In this document: one piece after another, positions 35,052-44,212 of the stretch
How the letters are laid out: every line of letters starts with the position of its first letter
How positions within the stretch are numbered: the stretch's first letter is position 1
Assembly (NCBI RefSeq): GCF_030246945.1
Contig: NZ_CP126742.1
Span: forward strand, 1,674,001 to 1,738,000
Source of the DNA: Microbacterium sp. zg-Y1090
GTDB lineage: Bacteria; Actinomycetota; Actinomycetes; Actinomycetales; Microbacteriaceae
Length of the DNA: 64,000 nucleotides
Direction: 5' to 3'
Position numbers and translations under genes: made by a program
The notes under the pieces: generated by a model
Databases searched by the model: none
What the model was told of the DNA's origin: nothing
The model's input: the letters and a program-made list of their open reading frames with translations, nothing else

Positions 35052-36368
35052 GTGACCCTGCTCGACCTGACACCCCGCGTCACTGAGGACAGTCGACTTT
35101 TCACTCTGCCCGTGGCGATCATCGGCGGTGGGCCCATCGGGCTCGCCGCCGCGGCGAACCTGGCCGAGCGCGGCATCGACTTCCTTGTCTTCGAAGCGGG
35201 TGGTGACGTGGCGGCGAGTGTCCGCTCGTGGGGACACACCCGACTCTTCTCTCCGTGGAAGCACCTGGTGGATCCCGCCTCCCGTCGGCTGCTGGAGGAG
35301 CGCGGGTGGCAGCTGCCCGACCCGGAGCGTGCACCGACCGGTGCGGAGCTGGTGGAGAAGTACGTCGTTCCGCTCGCGGCGCTGGACGAGCTCGCCTCCC
35401 GCATCCGCCTCGGGGTTGAGGTGATCGGCGTATCTCGCGAGGGGATGGACCGCACCCGCACAGCGCGCCGGGCGGCGACCCCGTTCGCCGTACGGATCCG
35501 GACCGCAGACGACGAGGTGCAGGACATCGCCGCTCGCGCGGTGATCGACGCATCGGGCACCTACCTCTCTCCCAACTCGCTGTCTTCCAATGGCCTGGAG
35601 CTACTGGGCATGGGCGACATCACCGACCGAGTCACGCCTGCTCTCCCCGACGTGCTCGGCAGGGACCGGGCCATGTTCGCGGGCCGGCGGATCACCGTCG
35701 TGGGCGCGGGGCACTCCGCCGCGAACACACTGCTCGCCCTGGTGAAGCTCGCGCGCGAGGAAGCCGGCACCACGGTGACCTGGATGATCCGCAACGCGAA
35801 GGCAGTACGCGTCTCCTCCTCGCCGGATGACCAGCTGGTCGGACGCGCGGACCTCGGAAGCCGCGTGGACCGGGCCGTCGACCGCGGTGACATCGCACTC
35901 ATCGACGGATTCGAGATCATTCGCGCGCGTCGCGGCGGCGAGGCCGTCGAACTGGTCGGTCACCGCCGCGGCGAGGTCGTCACCCACGACACCGACATCG
36001 TGGTCAACGCCACCGGGTTCCGCCCGAACCTCGAGATGCTGCGCGAGATCCGCCTCGACCTCGACGAGATCGTCGAGGCGCCCAAGCGGCTCGCTCCGCT
36101 CATCGACCCGAACGTCCACTCCTGCGGAACCGTCGAACCGCACGGGTTCCGTGAGCTCACCCACCCCGAGCAGGGCTTCTTCATCGTCGGCATGAAGTCA
36201 TATGGGCGCGCGCCGACCTTCCTGCTCGCCACCGGCTACGAGCAGGTTCGCTCCGTCACGGCATGGCTCGCCGGAGACACCGCCTCAGCATCCCAGGTCG
36301 ACCTTGTCATTCCCGCAACGGGTGTGTGCTCGACCGACGCCGGCAACGGGGGTGGATGCTGCTCGTGA
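35052..36368 (+). CDS. arsO: ArsO-type FAD-dependent monooxygenase/oxidoreductase
   Basis: A 438-residue flavoprotein of ars operons. It has an FAD-binding motif IIGGGPIGLAAAANL at about residue 22 and an NAD(P)H motif VVGAGHSAANTLL at about 217, with the second FAD contact INATGF-like VNATGFRPN near 318. The C-terminus ends in a Gly/Cys-rich tail (GGGCCS) with another Cys nearby, which might bind arsenite. The GTG at 35052 was chosen for TGGAGGA five bases upstream; a frame continuing 23 codons further up crosses the operator. It is the first gene of the arsenic operon. The chemical role of ArsO is not well settled. Confidence 0.82.
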   Translation: MTLLDLTPRVTEDSRLFTLPVAIIGGGPIGLAAAANLAERGIDFLVFEAGGDVAASVRSWGHTRLFSPWKHLVDPASRRLLEERGWQLPDPERAPTGAELVEKYVVPLAALDELASRIRLGVEVIGVSREGMDRTRTARRAATPFAVRIRTADDEVQDIAARAVIDASGTYLSPNSLSSNGLELLGMGDITDRVTPALPDVLGRDRAMFAGRRITVVGAGHSAANTLLALVKLAREEAGTTVTWMIRNAKAVRVSSSPDDQLVGRADLGSRVDRAVDRGDIALIDGFEIIRARRGGEAVELVGHRRGEVVTHDTDIVVNATGFRPNLEMLREIRLDLDEIVEAPKRLAPLIDPNVHSCGTVEPHGFRELTHPEQGFFIVGMKSYGRAPTFLLATGYEQVRSVTAWLAGDTASASQVDLVIPATGVCSTDAGNGGGCCS

Positions 36369-36877
36369 TCCGGGTCCGTGAGATGACGCCCGCGGATTGG
36401 CCGGATGTCGAGCGGATCTACGCGCAGGGCATCGAGGAGGGCGAGGCGACGTTCGAAGTCGCCTCGCCCACCTGGCAGACCTTCGACGCGGGCAGACTCG
36501 CGACCATGCGGCTGGTCGCCACCGACGAAGCGGGCCGGGTGATGGGATGGGTGGCGGCATCCCCGGTCTCCGCGCGGCCCGCCTACCGCGGCGTCGTGGA
36601 GCACTCCGCGTACATCGATCTTGCATAGCACGGATCCGGGGTGGGGCGGCAACTCCTCGGCGAGTTCATCGCCGCGGCAGAGACCGCCGGAGTGTGGACC
36701 ATCCAATCGAGCATCTTCCCGGAGAACGCCGGGAGCCTGCGGCTACACGAAGGGATGGGGTTTCGCGTGATCGGGCGACGCGAGCGGGTCGCCCGATCCG
36801 AGATGGGCGCCCATGCGGGGCAGTGGCGCGACACGGTCCTGGTCGAGCGGCGCAGCGCACGAAACGGCATCGGCTAG
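36365..36877 (+). pseudogene. arsN: GNAT acetyltransferase (ArsN-like) interrupted by an in-frame TAG
   Basis: Reads as one GNAT protein of the phosphinothricin/arsinothricin acetyltransferase type: VREMTPADWPDVERIYAQGI at the N-terminus, VMGWVAASPVSARPAYRG in the middle, then YIDLA followed by TAG at 36626-36628, and in the same frame HGSGVGRQLLGEF (the acetyl-CoA loop, normally RGxGxG), SIFPENAGSLRLHEGMGF and WRDTVLVERR. Only the stop breaks the frame, so one base change would restore it. The start is the GTG at 36365 overlapping the arsO stop, or ATG 36356. In ars operons this gene detoxifies organoarsenicals. Truncated product expected, or a re-start at 36641. Confidence 0.82.
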
Positions 36878-36880
36878 CCG

Positions 36881-37159
36881 ATGGACGACACGCAGATCCG
36901 CAGGCACCTCACCAGTGTGCGGCGACTCATTCTCGACATCATCGCCACCGAAGGGCCGGTCGCGCCGGAACGCATCGTGACCGCCTGGGCAGCCGCGCGC
37001 TCCACCGCGAGTCCCCGGCACCGCCAGGCGCTTCCTCGCATGGCGGCCGAGACTCTGTGGCGGCTAGAGAATCTCGAATGGGTTGCGGCGGGTCCGGACG
37101 GGTACCGCCTCACGCCCCTCGGTGACCATGCACGGAGAACCGGGAACTTCGCCCGCTGA
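36881..37159 (+). CDS. Small winged-helix-like protein of unknown function
   Basis: A 92-residue protein starting 3 bases after the broken acetyltransferase gene. The order of predicted helices (RRHLTSVRRLILDIIATEG, then AAETLWRLENLEWV) followed by GPDGYRLTPLGDHARR resembles a winged helix with a C-terminal beta wing, but I do not recognise the family. No Cys residues, so it is unlikely to sense arsenite directly. 37160-37345 after it is non-coding and noticeably more AT-rich, possibly with a second promoter for the trx-acr3 genes. Confidence 0.55.
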   Translation: MDDTQIRRHLTSVRRLILDIIATEGPVAPERIVTAWAAARSTASPRHRQALPRMAAETLWRLENLEWVAAGPDGYRLTPLGDHARRTGNFAR

Positions 37160-37321
37160 CTGACGTCGTGCGCTCACCCTGCGTTCATATCAAGAGCCTT
37201 CCCTGTGATCTCGGATAGAGATTCATGTACCTGACGCACAGCCGGGTTGGAGAAGCTATGACGCCTCCAGAGCTGCAAGTTGAACATTGGGTGACCAACG
37301 CTCGGTGAGCTTGGCTGCTGA

Positions 37322-37862
<541 letters not shown>

Positions 37863-37866
<4 letters not shown>

Positions 37867-38954
37867 CCGCCGCGCCCGTCGCCGCAGCCCGCACTGCGCC
37901 GAAGCGGCTCTCCACGCTCGACAAGTGGCTGCCGCTCTGGATCGGCCTCGCAATGGTCGGGGGGCTACTGCTCGGCCGTTTCGTCCCTGCGCTGTCGGAT
38001 CTGCTCGGCCGGCTGGAGGTGGCCGGGATCTCGGTGCCGATCGGGCTCGGATTGCTGGTGATGATGTATCCGGTGCTCGCGAAGGTCCGATACGACAAGG
38101 TCGCTGCCGTCACGGGCGACAAGAAGCTGCTCGTCTCCTCTCTGATTCTGAACTGGCTCGTGGGGCCGGCGGTGATGTTCGCCCTGGCATGGATCTTCCT
38201 GGCCGATGTGCCCGAGTACCGGACGGGCCTGATCATCGTGGGTCTCGCGCGTTGCATCGCGATGGTCGTGATCTGGAACGATCTCGCCTGCGGCGACCGT
38301 GAGGCTACCGCCGTGCTCGTCGCGATCAACTCGGTCTTCCAGGTCGTGATGTTCTCCGTGCTCGGATGGTTCTACCTCACCGTCCTGCCCGGTTGGCTCG
38401 GTCTGGACGCTCAGGGGCTGGATGTGTCAGTGTGGCAGATCGCGCTCAACGTGCTGGTGTTCCTGGGCGTCCCGCTCGTCGCCGGGTTCGCGTCGCGGTG
38501 GATCGGTGAGAAGCGTCGAGGCCGCGTCTGGTACGAGGAGACTTTCCTTCCGGCGATAGGTCCGTGGGCTCTGTACGGGCTGCTGTTCACGATCGTGCTG
38601 CTCTTCGCGCTGCAGGGCGACGCAGTCCTGGCCAACCCGCTGGATGTCGCGCGGATCGCACTGCCCCTGCTGCTCTACTTCGGGTTTATGTGGTTCACCG
38701 GCTTGCTGCTCGGCAAAAGCATCGGCCTGGGGTATGCGCGCTCCACGACGCTCGCATTCACCGCCGCAGGCAACAACTTCGAGCTTGCCATCGCTGTCGC
38801 GATCGGCACCTTCGGAGCCGCCTCCGGACAAGCACTCGCCGGCGTCGTCGGACCCCTCATCGAAGTCCCCGTCCTGGTGGGCCTCGTCTACGTCTCGCTC
38901 TGGGCAGCTCGGTCCTGGTTCCACACCGACCCGTACGAAGGGAGCGCCTCATGA
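37863..38954 (+). CDS. acr3: Arsenite efflux permease ACR3
   Basis: Pumps arsenite out using the proton gradient. The 363-residue protein has about ten membrane helices. The conserved Cys of helix 4 lies in GLARCIAMVVIWNDLACGD, the most diagnostic ACR3 stretch, and VLVAINSVFQVV and TAAGNNFELAIAVAIG follow in the expected places. It is an ACR3, not an ArsB, despite both being called ArsB in many genomes. Overlaps with trxA and the ArsR-ArsC fusion (4 bases each) make it part of one transcript. Confidence 0.95.
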
Positions 38955-39943
38955 CGGGTGTGATCGACACGGAGACGTGCTCACCGACGATCAGCCACGC
39001 CATCGGCCTGGACGCCGCAACGACCGTCGCGGGCGCCCTGAAAGCGATCGCCGACCCGCTGCGGCTGCGCATGCTCTCCGCGATCGCGACCGACCCGCGC
39101 GGTGAGGCCTGCGTGTGCGACCTCACCGAACTTGCCAACGTTTCCCAACCCACGATCTCGCACCATCTGAAGGTGCTCAAAGAGACCGGGATGCTGCTGT
39201 CCGAGCGGCGCGGCACATGGGTCTACTACCGCATCGCCCCCGCTCGCCGGGGCGCCGTCACCGCGCTGCTGGACGCGTTCGCACCGGCCGCGGCACTCGA
39301 CACCGTGGAAGACGAAACCGAGCGCACCAAAACCCTGCAGACTATGGACGCGCGCGTTACACGTCTCGCCGAGGAACTCGCAGACGAGCTGCCCGACCTG
39401 AGCCGGGACCTCGTCATCGCCATCGTCCGGGAGTCCTACGCAGGCCTGGTCCGGTCGGCCAAGCTGACCCGGCACATCATCCCGCTCACCGAACGATTCG
39501 CCCGCCAGCGTCTCGCCGACCTGACCCGCGACCGAACGACCGGTCGCCCCCAGGTGCTGTTCGTGTGCGTGGCGAACGCTGGCCGCTCCCAGCTCGCCGC
39601 GGCGCTCGTGAACCGGCTCTCCGACGGCAAGGTCGTGGCACGCTCGGCAGGATCGACGCCCGCGGCGGACGTGCACCCGCACGTCCGCGCACTCCTCGCC
39701 GAGATCGAAGGAGAGCGGCCAGCCGAAGCGGCGTTCCCGAAGCCGCTCACCGACGACGCCGTCCGCGCCGCCGACGTGGTGATCACCATGGGGTGTGGCG
39801 ACGTGTGCCCGATCATCCCCGGTGTCCGCTACGAGGACTGGGCCGTCGGCGACCCGGCACTGTCCTCGCCCGAAGGCGCGGCCGCCATCCGTCACGACAT
39901 CGAGCGCCGCGTTCGCGCACTACTGACCACACTCACCGACTGA
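38951..39943 (+). CDS. ArsR-ArsC fusion protein
   Basis: A 330-residue two-part protein. Residues 1-110 are an ArsR-type repressor domain (KAIADPLRLRMLS, Cys54 and Cys56 in EACVCDL, SQPTISHHLKVLKE), with an additional Cys10. A three-helix linker (about 120-195) resembles the N-terminal helical domain of actinobacterial ArsC. Residues 200-330 are a low-molecular-weight phosphatase-type arsenate reductase: VLFVCVANAGRS with the nucleophile Cys206, and GCGDVCP with Cys282 and Cys286 for disulfide relay. The fusion joins arsenite sensing to arsenate reduction in one chain. ATG 38951 overlaps the acr3 stop. The N-A-G in the loop is a small departure from the usual H-N-A-G of the second ArsC. Confidence 0.9.
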   Translation: MTGVIDTETCSPTISHAIGLDAATTVAGALKAIADPLRLRMLSAIATDPRGEACVCDLTELANVSQPTISHHLKVLKETGMLLSERRGTWVYYRIAPARRGAVTALLDAFAPAAALDTVEDETERTKTLQTMDARVTRLAEELADELPDLSRDLVIAIVRESYAGLVRSAKLTRHIIPLTERFARQRLADLTRDRTTGRPQVLFVCVANAGRSQLAAALVNRLSDGKVVARSAGSTPAADVHPHVRALLAEIEGERPAEAAFPKPLTDDAVRAADVVITMGCGDVCPIIPGVRYEDWAVGDPALSSPEGAAAIRHDIERRVRALLTTLTD

Positions 39944-39959
39944 AAGAAACACATCGCAC

Positions 39960-40361
39960 ATGGCCGTCCACAAACCGTCCGTCCTCTTCGTCTGCGTCCA
40001 CAACGCCGGCCGCTCCCAGATGGCCGCCGGCTGGCTCCGCGACCTCGCCGGGGACCGCGTCGAAGTCCGCTCCGCCGGATCCATGCCCGCCGACCGCATC
40101 AACCCGGTCGCCGTCGAGGCGATGCGAGAAGTGGGCATCGACATCACCCTCGAACAGCCCAAGATCCTCACTACCGAGGCCGTGCAGGCGTCAGATGTTG
40201 TCATCACGATGGGATGCGGTGACGCCTGCCCGTTCTTCCCGGGTAAGCGCTACGAAGACTGGAAGCTCGACGACCCGGCCGGGCAGGGTATCGATTCCGT
40301 GCGCTCGATCCGCGACGAGATTCGCGTCCGCATCGAGCAGCTGGTGTCAGAGCTGGTGTGA
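39960..40361 (+). CDS. arsC: Arsenate reductase, thioredoxin-coupled type
   Basis: A 133-residue low-molecular-weight phosphatase-fold enzyme that reduces arsenate to arsenite for export. It has the P-loop VLFVCVHNAGRSQMA with nucleophile Cys12, and the resolving pair in MGCGDACPFFPG near residues 82-92. It follows the ArsR-ArsC fusion after 16 bases and is similar to the fusion's catalytic half, so the locus carries two reductases. The gene ends the ars operon; convergent sulP follows. Confidence 0.94.
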   Translation: MAVHKPSVLFVCVHNAGRSQMAAGWLRDLAGDRVEVRSAGSMPADRINPVAVEAMREVGIDITLEQPKILTTEAVQASDVVITMGCGDACPFFPGKRYEDWKLDDPAGQGIDSVRSIRDEIRVRIEQLVSELV

Positions 40362-40401
40362 CGGTCGCTCAGTTTTCTCTTCCCATCTGCGCTCTTCGAG
40401 G

Positions 40402-41919
40402 TCAGTGACCGGCGCCAAGATTCCCGGTCAATCGACCGTGAAGCGCCGCTGCGGTGTCGTTGAGGCCCTCAATAGTCACGGTCTTGCCGCGGTTCTCGTA
40501 CTTGGTGACGATCGCGTCCAGTGCGGCGACGGTAGAGGCGTCCCAGACGTGCGATCGGCTCATGTCGATCACCACCGTCTCGGGGTCGTCCGCGTATTCG
40601 AACTGCGTGGTGAGGTCGTTGCTGGACGCGAAGAACAGTTCACCGTCCACGGCGTAGTGCGCTGTAGCGCCGGTGTCGTCGATGGTGCGGGTGACGGTGA
40701 CGAAGTGGGCGACGCGGCGGGCGAACATGATCATCGCGGCGATGACTCCGAGAATGACCCCCACGGCCAGGTTGTGGGTCCACACGGTGGCAATGACGGT
40801 GATGAGCATGACGGCCGTCTCGCTCTTCGGCATCCGCTTGAGGGTGCTGAGACGGATGCTGTGCCAGTCGAACGTCGCGATTGACACGAGGATCATCACG
40901 GCCACGAGGGCGGCCATCGGGATGATGGCGACGACATCTCCGAGGGCGAGGATCAGCACGAGCAGGAACACGCCGGCGAGGAAGGTCGAGATGCGGGTGC
41001 GGGCACCGGAGGCTTTGACGTTGATCATCGTCTGCCCGATCATCGCGCAACCGCCCATGCCCCCGAAGGCACCGGAGAGAACGTTCGCTGCGCCCTGGCC
41101 GAGCGCTTCACGGGTCTTGCGGGAGTGAGTGTCAGTGATGTCATCGACGAGTTTCGCGGTCATCAGGGACTCGAGCAGTCCGACGACGGCCATGGCGAGG
41201 GCGTAGGGCGCGATGATCTGGAGCGTTTCGAGCGTGAGGGGCACGTTGGGGATGAACAGCTCCGGCAGGCTCTTGGGCAGTTCGCCCTGGTCGCCGACGT
41301 TCGGGACATTCCAGGCGAACACCACGACCGCGGCGGTGAGCAGAACGATCGCAACCAAAGGAGCGGGGATCACCTTCGTCAATCGCGGCATCAGGTACAT
41401 GACCAGCAGCCCCACGACAACGAGCGGGTAGACGAGCCACGGGACGCCGATGAGCTGCGGGAACTGGGAGGTGAAGATAAGGATCGCGAGCGCGTTCACG
41501 AATCCGACCATCACCGAGCGGGGGATGAAGCGCATGAGCTTGGCCACGCCGAGCAGAGCGAGGATGACTTGGATGAGCCCGCCGAGAAGGACGGTGGCGA
41601 TGAAGTAGTCCATGCCGTATTCGCGGGCGACAGGGGCGATGACGAGCGCGATCGCGCCGGTCGCGGCGGTGATCATCGCGGGACGGCCGCCGAGGAACGC
41701 GATTGCGACGGCCATGACGAACGAGGAGAACAGGCCGACGCGGGGGTCGACGCCGGCGATGATCGAGAATGCGATTGCTTCCGGGATCAGTGCGAGGGCG
41801 ACGACAAGACCAGCGAGGACTTCGCGGGTGAGCAGGCGGGGGCTGCGCAGCGCCTGCATGACGGTGGGTTCGGTGCGATAGCGCGACGCGGCATCGCGGG
41901 TGGGGGTGACGGCAGTCAT
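40402..41919 (-). CDS. SulP-family anion transporter with STAS domain
   Basis: A 505-residue SLC26/SulP membrane protein: about 14 helices from LLTREVLAGLVVALALIPEA onward, the FGGMGGCAMIGQTMINVKASG region of the transport core, and a cytoplasmic STAS domain (about 410-500) with VIDMSRSHVWDASTVAALD, where Ser/Thr is the phospho-site position of related anti-sigma antagonists. Substrates in the family are sulfate, bicarbonate or other oxyanions. In an arsenic island, uptake or exchange of an oxyanion is plausible but unproven. It diverges from the MerR gene at 42097, which probably controls it. Confidence 0.9.
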   Translation of the reverse strand: MTAVTPTRDAASRYRTEPTVMQALRSPRLLTREVLAGLVVALALIPEAIAFSIIAGVDPRVGLFSSFVMAVAIAFLGGRPAMITAATGAIALVIAPVAREYGMDYFIATVLLGGLIQVILALLGVAKLMRFIPRSVMVGFVNALAILIFTSQFPQLIGVPWLVYPLVVVGLLVMYLMPRLTKVIPAPLVAIVLLTAAVVVFAWNVPNVGDQGELPKSLPELFIPNVPLTLETLQIIAPYALAMAVVGLLESLMTAKLVDDITDTHSRKTREALGQGAANVLSGAFGGMGGCAMIGQTMINVKASGARTRISTFLAGVFLLVLILALGDVVAIIPMAALVAVMILVSIATFDWHSIRLSTLKRMPKSETAVMLITVIATVWTHNLAVGVILGVIAAMIMFARRVAHFVTVTRTIDDTGATAHYAVDGELFFASSNDLTTQFEYADDPETVVIDMSRSHVWDASTVAALDAIVTKYENRGKTVTIEGLNDTAAALHGRLTGNLGAGH

Positions 41920-42048
41920 ATGCCCTCCGAAGGTTGGGCTCTCTCGTGAGAGCGGGGATAACGAGTGGAGGCGCGCAACGGCACGCAGGCGTCGGTCAGT
42001 CCGACGCGGGAAGATGGGAGTTCGAGCGCGAGAGCCGCGCCGATCTCG

Positions 42049-42067
42049 ACTCTAACGTAACGTGAGT
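42049..42067. promoter_or_regulatory. Candidate operator between sulP and the MerR-type gene
   Basis: A 19-base element, ACTCTAACGTAACGTGAGT, with complementary ACTC/GAGT ends and an internal ACGT-A-ACGT dyad. It sits between the divergent sulP (start 41919) and merR (start 42097) genes, and has the length typical of MerR-family sites. Confidence 0.4.
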
Positions 42068-42096
42068 GTTGCGAGGAATCGCCAGGAGGCTGACCT

Positions 42097-42468
42097 GTGA
42101 CCAACGAGGAAACCATGCGGATCGGTGAGGTTACCGAGCGCACGTCTCTGTCGTTGCGCACTCTCCGGCACTGGGAGGATGCGGGACTTGTGGCGCCGTC
42201 CGCGCGCACCGAGGGCAACTTTCGGCTTTACACCGAGAAAGACGTTGAGCGGTTACTGCTCATCCGGCGGATGAAGCCACTCGGATACACCCTCGATGAG
42301 ATGCGCGAGCTCCTGGACATCGTCGACGCACTCGCCATCACTCCGCACGACGCTCTACTGCGTGCCCAACTCGATGACATCCGAAAGGCTGCCGCGCTGC
42401 GACGCGAGAAGCTCACCGAGCAGCTCGCCATGGCGGACGAGTTCGTGGAGCTGCTCGACCGCCTGTGA
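42097..42468 (+). CDS. MerR-family transcriptional regulator
   Basis: A 123-residue protein: an N-terminal MerR HTH (MRIGEVTERTSLSLRTLRHW, GNFRLYTEKDVERLLLIRRM) and a C-terminal coiled coil (LRREKLTEQLAMADEFVELL). It has no Cys, so it does not sense metals through thiols. It begins at GTG 42097 with AGGAGG 8 bases upstream and diverges from sulP, its likely target. The stretch 42469-42591 after it is non-coding. Confidence 0.87.
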   Translation: MTNEETMRIGEVTERTSLSLRTLRHWEDAGLVAPSARTEGNFRLYTEKDVERLLLIRRMKPLGYTLDEMRELLDIVDALAITPHDALLRAQLDDIRKAAALRREKLTEQLAMADEFVELLDRL

Positions 42469-42591
42469 CGTGGATGAGCGGGGAAATGATGGGGTGCGAA
42501 TCGAGGGTTCCCGGGGCGGAGACCTCCTAGCTGAGCCTCAATCACGAATCGGGCGCTGCCAGGGGCTCTAACCCGGCCGCGCCGGTAGGCG

Positions 42592-42885
42592 ATGCGGGCG
42601 CAGGCCACGGCCTCGTCGGCAGGTACTGTCTTCGGGCTCGGCCCGCCACTCCTTCTGGCGCTCGATGAGATCGGCAACCTCGCGCCGCTGCCGTCTTTGC
42701 CCGTCCTGATGGCGGAAGGCGGCGGCACGGGGATCACCACGATGCGCTCGAGTCAGCGATCAACGCGCCGGGTTCCGATCATGCCGCCCGACGTCATCCG
42801 GACGCTGCCGTACGGCACCGCGCTCCTGATGCTGAGAGCCGCACCGCCGATCGTCACTCGCATGCGGGAGTGGGGCTCTCGCTAG
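42592..42885 (+). pseudogene. TraG/VirD4-type conjugation coupling protein, internally deleted remnant
   Basis: Two pieces of the C-terminal part of an actinobacterial TraG-like ATPase in one frame. LLLALDEIGNLAPLPSLP and MAEGGGTGITTM (about 42650-42745) come from the conserved ATPase core, and RRVPIMPPDVIRTLPYG with MLRAAPPIVTRMREW (about 42765-42880) are the usual last residues. Roughly 50 residues normally between them are gone, and all of the N-terminal membrane and Walker A regions are absent. It is a scar of a conjugative element that was once here. Confidence 0.75.
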
Positions 42886-42902
42886 CTATGTCACAACGGC
42901 AT

Positions 42903-43049
42903 ATGAATGCCAGCTCTTGGACGATGGCCGACGGCGACATGACGATCACCGAGATCGCCGACCTCTGCCAGATCGGCCGCTCCAGCGTCTACCGGGCATC
43001 AGAACGACACGCTGCGCGGACGGCTCGCGTGAGCGGTCCGCTCCCCTAG
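42903..43049 (+). pseudogene. C-terminal fragment of a serine recombinase/resolvase
   Basis: A 48-codon fragment: ADGDMTITEIADLCQIG then RSSVYRASERHAA, the DNA-binding HTH tail of Hin/resolvase-type recombinases (normally about 180-200 residues). The catalytic Ser domain is missing. It lies 17 bases after the TraG remnant. Confidence 0.65.
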
Positions 43050-43117
43050 CTGGAGTACCTCTGGCGCCGGGGGTCGGCTCTCCATGAGCGCTTCGGTTGC
43101 ATCCGCCGGTATCTTGC

Positions 43118-43140
43118 GTAGCAATACAGTGCACTGCTAC
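43118..43140. promoter_or_regulatory. Candidate PadR operator
   Basis: GTAGCA (43118-43123) and TGCTAC (43135-43140) are complementary, and the perfect 10-bp palindrome CAGTGCACTG lies at 43127-43136. It ends 10 bases before the padR start, over the expected promoter, suggesting autoregulation. Confidence 0.45.
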
Positions 43141-43150
43141 CTTGTGCCGC

Positions 43151-43495
43151 ATGATAGCCATCAGCGATCCGGTGCCGCAGCTTCGCCGCGGGGTCGTGGA
43201 GCCGTGCATCCTCGGCCTTCTTTCGAAGGAGCCGATGTACGGGTGGCAGCTCGCGGATCGCTTGATCACCGACGGCGGGATCATCGGCAGTATCGGGACC
43301 CTCTACCCCGTGCTCACGCGCCTGCGAGAGCGGGGCCATGTCACGACCTACGAGGTGCCTTCGGAGAACGGCCCAGCACGCCGCTACTACGAGCTGACCC
43401 CTGCCGGTGAGCAATCACTGGATCAATTCCGACAGGGCTGGGCCGCGTTCACGGCCTCAGTCGTCCGCTGTATCGAACCTGGGACGGACTCATGA
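43151..43495 (+). CDS. PadR-family transcriptional regulator
   Basis: A 114-residue winged-helix regulator: QLRRGVVEPCILGLLSKEP, MYGWQLADRL, GTLYPVLTRLRERGHV and ARRYYELTPAGEQSL are the PadR signatures. ATG 43151 was chosen over an upstream in-frame ATG at 43097 because the longer version reads through the likely operator. Overlap of 4 bases with the next gene. PadR followed by a HAAS-type membrane protein is a well-known pairing in Gram-positive genomes that governs envelope stress or secretion functions. Confidence 0.9.
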   Translation: MIAISDPVPQLRRGVVEPCILGLLSKEPMYGWQLADRLITDGGIIGSIGTLYPVLTRLRERGHVTTYEVPSENGPARRYYELTPAGEQSLDQFRQGWAAFTASVVRCIEPGTDS

Positions 43496-44076
43496 ACAAC
43501 ACCACCGTCAACGCGTACCTGCGGGAGTTGGACTCCCTCCTGGAAGACGTCGATGCTGAGACTCGCTCGAGCCTCGTCGACGGCATCCGTGAGGAGCTCG
43601 CTGGGCTCAGCCCCAGCGAAGCAGCCGATCGGATCAGGCTGATCGGCGACCCCGCCTACGTGGCGGCCAGCGCCCGGGTTTCCGAGCCTGCACGGCGGAA
43701 CAGCGATCATGGCCAGGTGCCTGTCACCGAGCGCAGCTGGTACGTCGCCTTGACAGCCGTACTCATCACGATCGGGGGTTTCATCGTCCCTTGGGTCGGC
43801 TGGATCGCGGGCATCGTCATGCTGTGGATCTCGCGAGCGTGGACCACGCGGGAGAAGTGGATTGGGATGCTCGCGCTTCTCGCCACCGCAGCAGCGGTGG
43901 TCGCAACAGCGATGCCGGGCGTGGTGCCAGGGCTGGATCCGACGGGCAACGCACTCATCTGGCCGGCCATCGTGACGCTCTACGTGCTCGCGGCGCTGCT
44001 GTACTCGCTCACAGCAGCCGTGCTCATAGTGGGCCCCCTCCGGCGGCGGAGGCAGATCCGACGGTCACTGGTTTGA
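43492..44076 (+). CDS. HAAS-domain (DUF1700-like) membrane protein
   Basis: A 194-residue protein with an N-terminal cytoplasmic HAAS helical domain (YLRELDSLLEDVDAETRSSL... and IREELAG, about residues 9-55) followed by membrane helices near 88-110, 118-135 and 150-175, ending in a basic tail (RRRRQIRRS). The family regulates or scaffolds partner membrane proteins. ATG 43492 overlaps padR. The next gene encodes a secreted protein that may be the output of this cassette. Confidence 0.82.
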   Translation: MNNTTVNAYLRELDSLLEDVDAETRSSLVDGIREELAGLSPSEAADRIRLIGDPAYVAASARVSEPARRNSDHGQVPVTERSWYVALTAVLITIGGFIVPWVGWIAGIVMLWISRAWTTREKWIGMLALLATAAAVVATAMPGVVPGLDPTGNALIWPAIVTLYVLAALLYSLTAAVLIVGPLRRRRQIRRSLV

Positions 44077-44212
44077 ACCGTCGGCCACTGTGGGCAGGGC
44101 GTCATGCATGTCGCGGTCTGTCAAGCAATCATCCTTGGTAGCGACCCACAAGCCCGACTCATAGCTTCATCCTCAAGGGGCTGCCATCAGGTGCACCCAT
44201 GGAGGAGGAACA

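Noticed and set aside
36641..36877. Independent small acetyltransferase gene
   Set aside because: It is the exact C-terminal half of the GNAT protein in the same frame as 36365-36625; better explained by the TAG at 36626.
43097..43150. Upstream start for the PadR gene
   Set aside because: The extra 18 residues are not PadR-like and the reading passes through the palindrome proposed as the operator.
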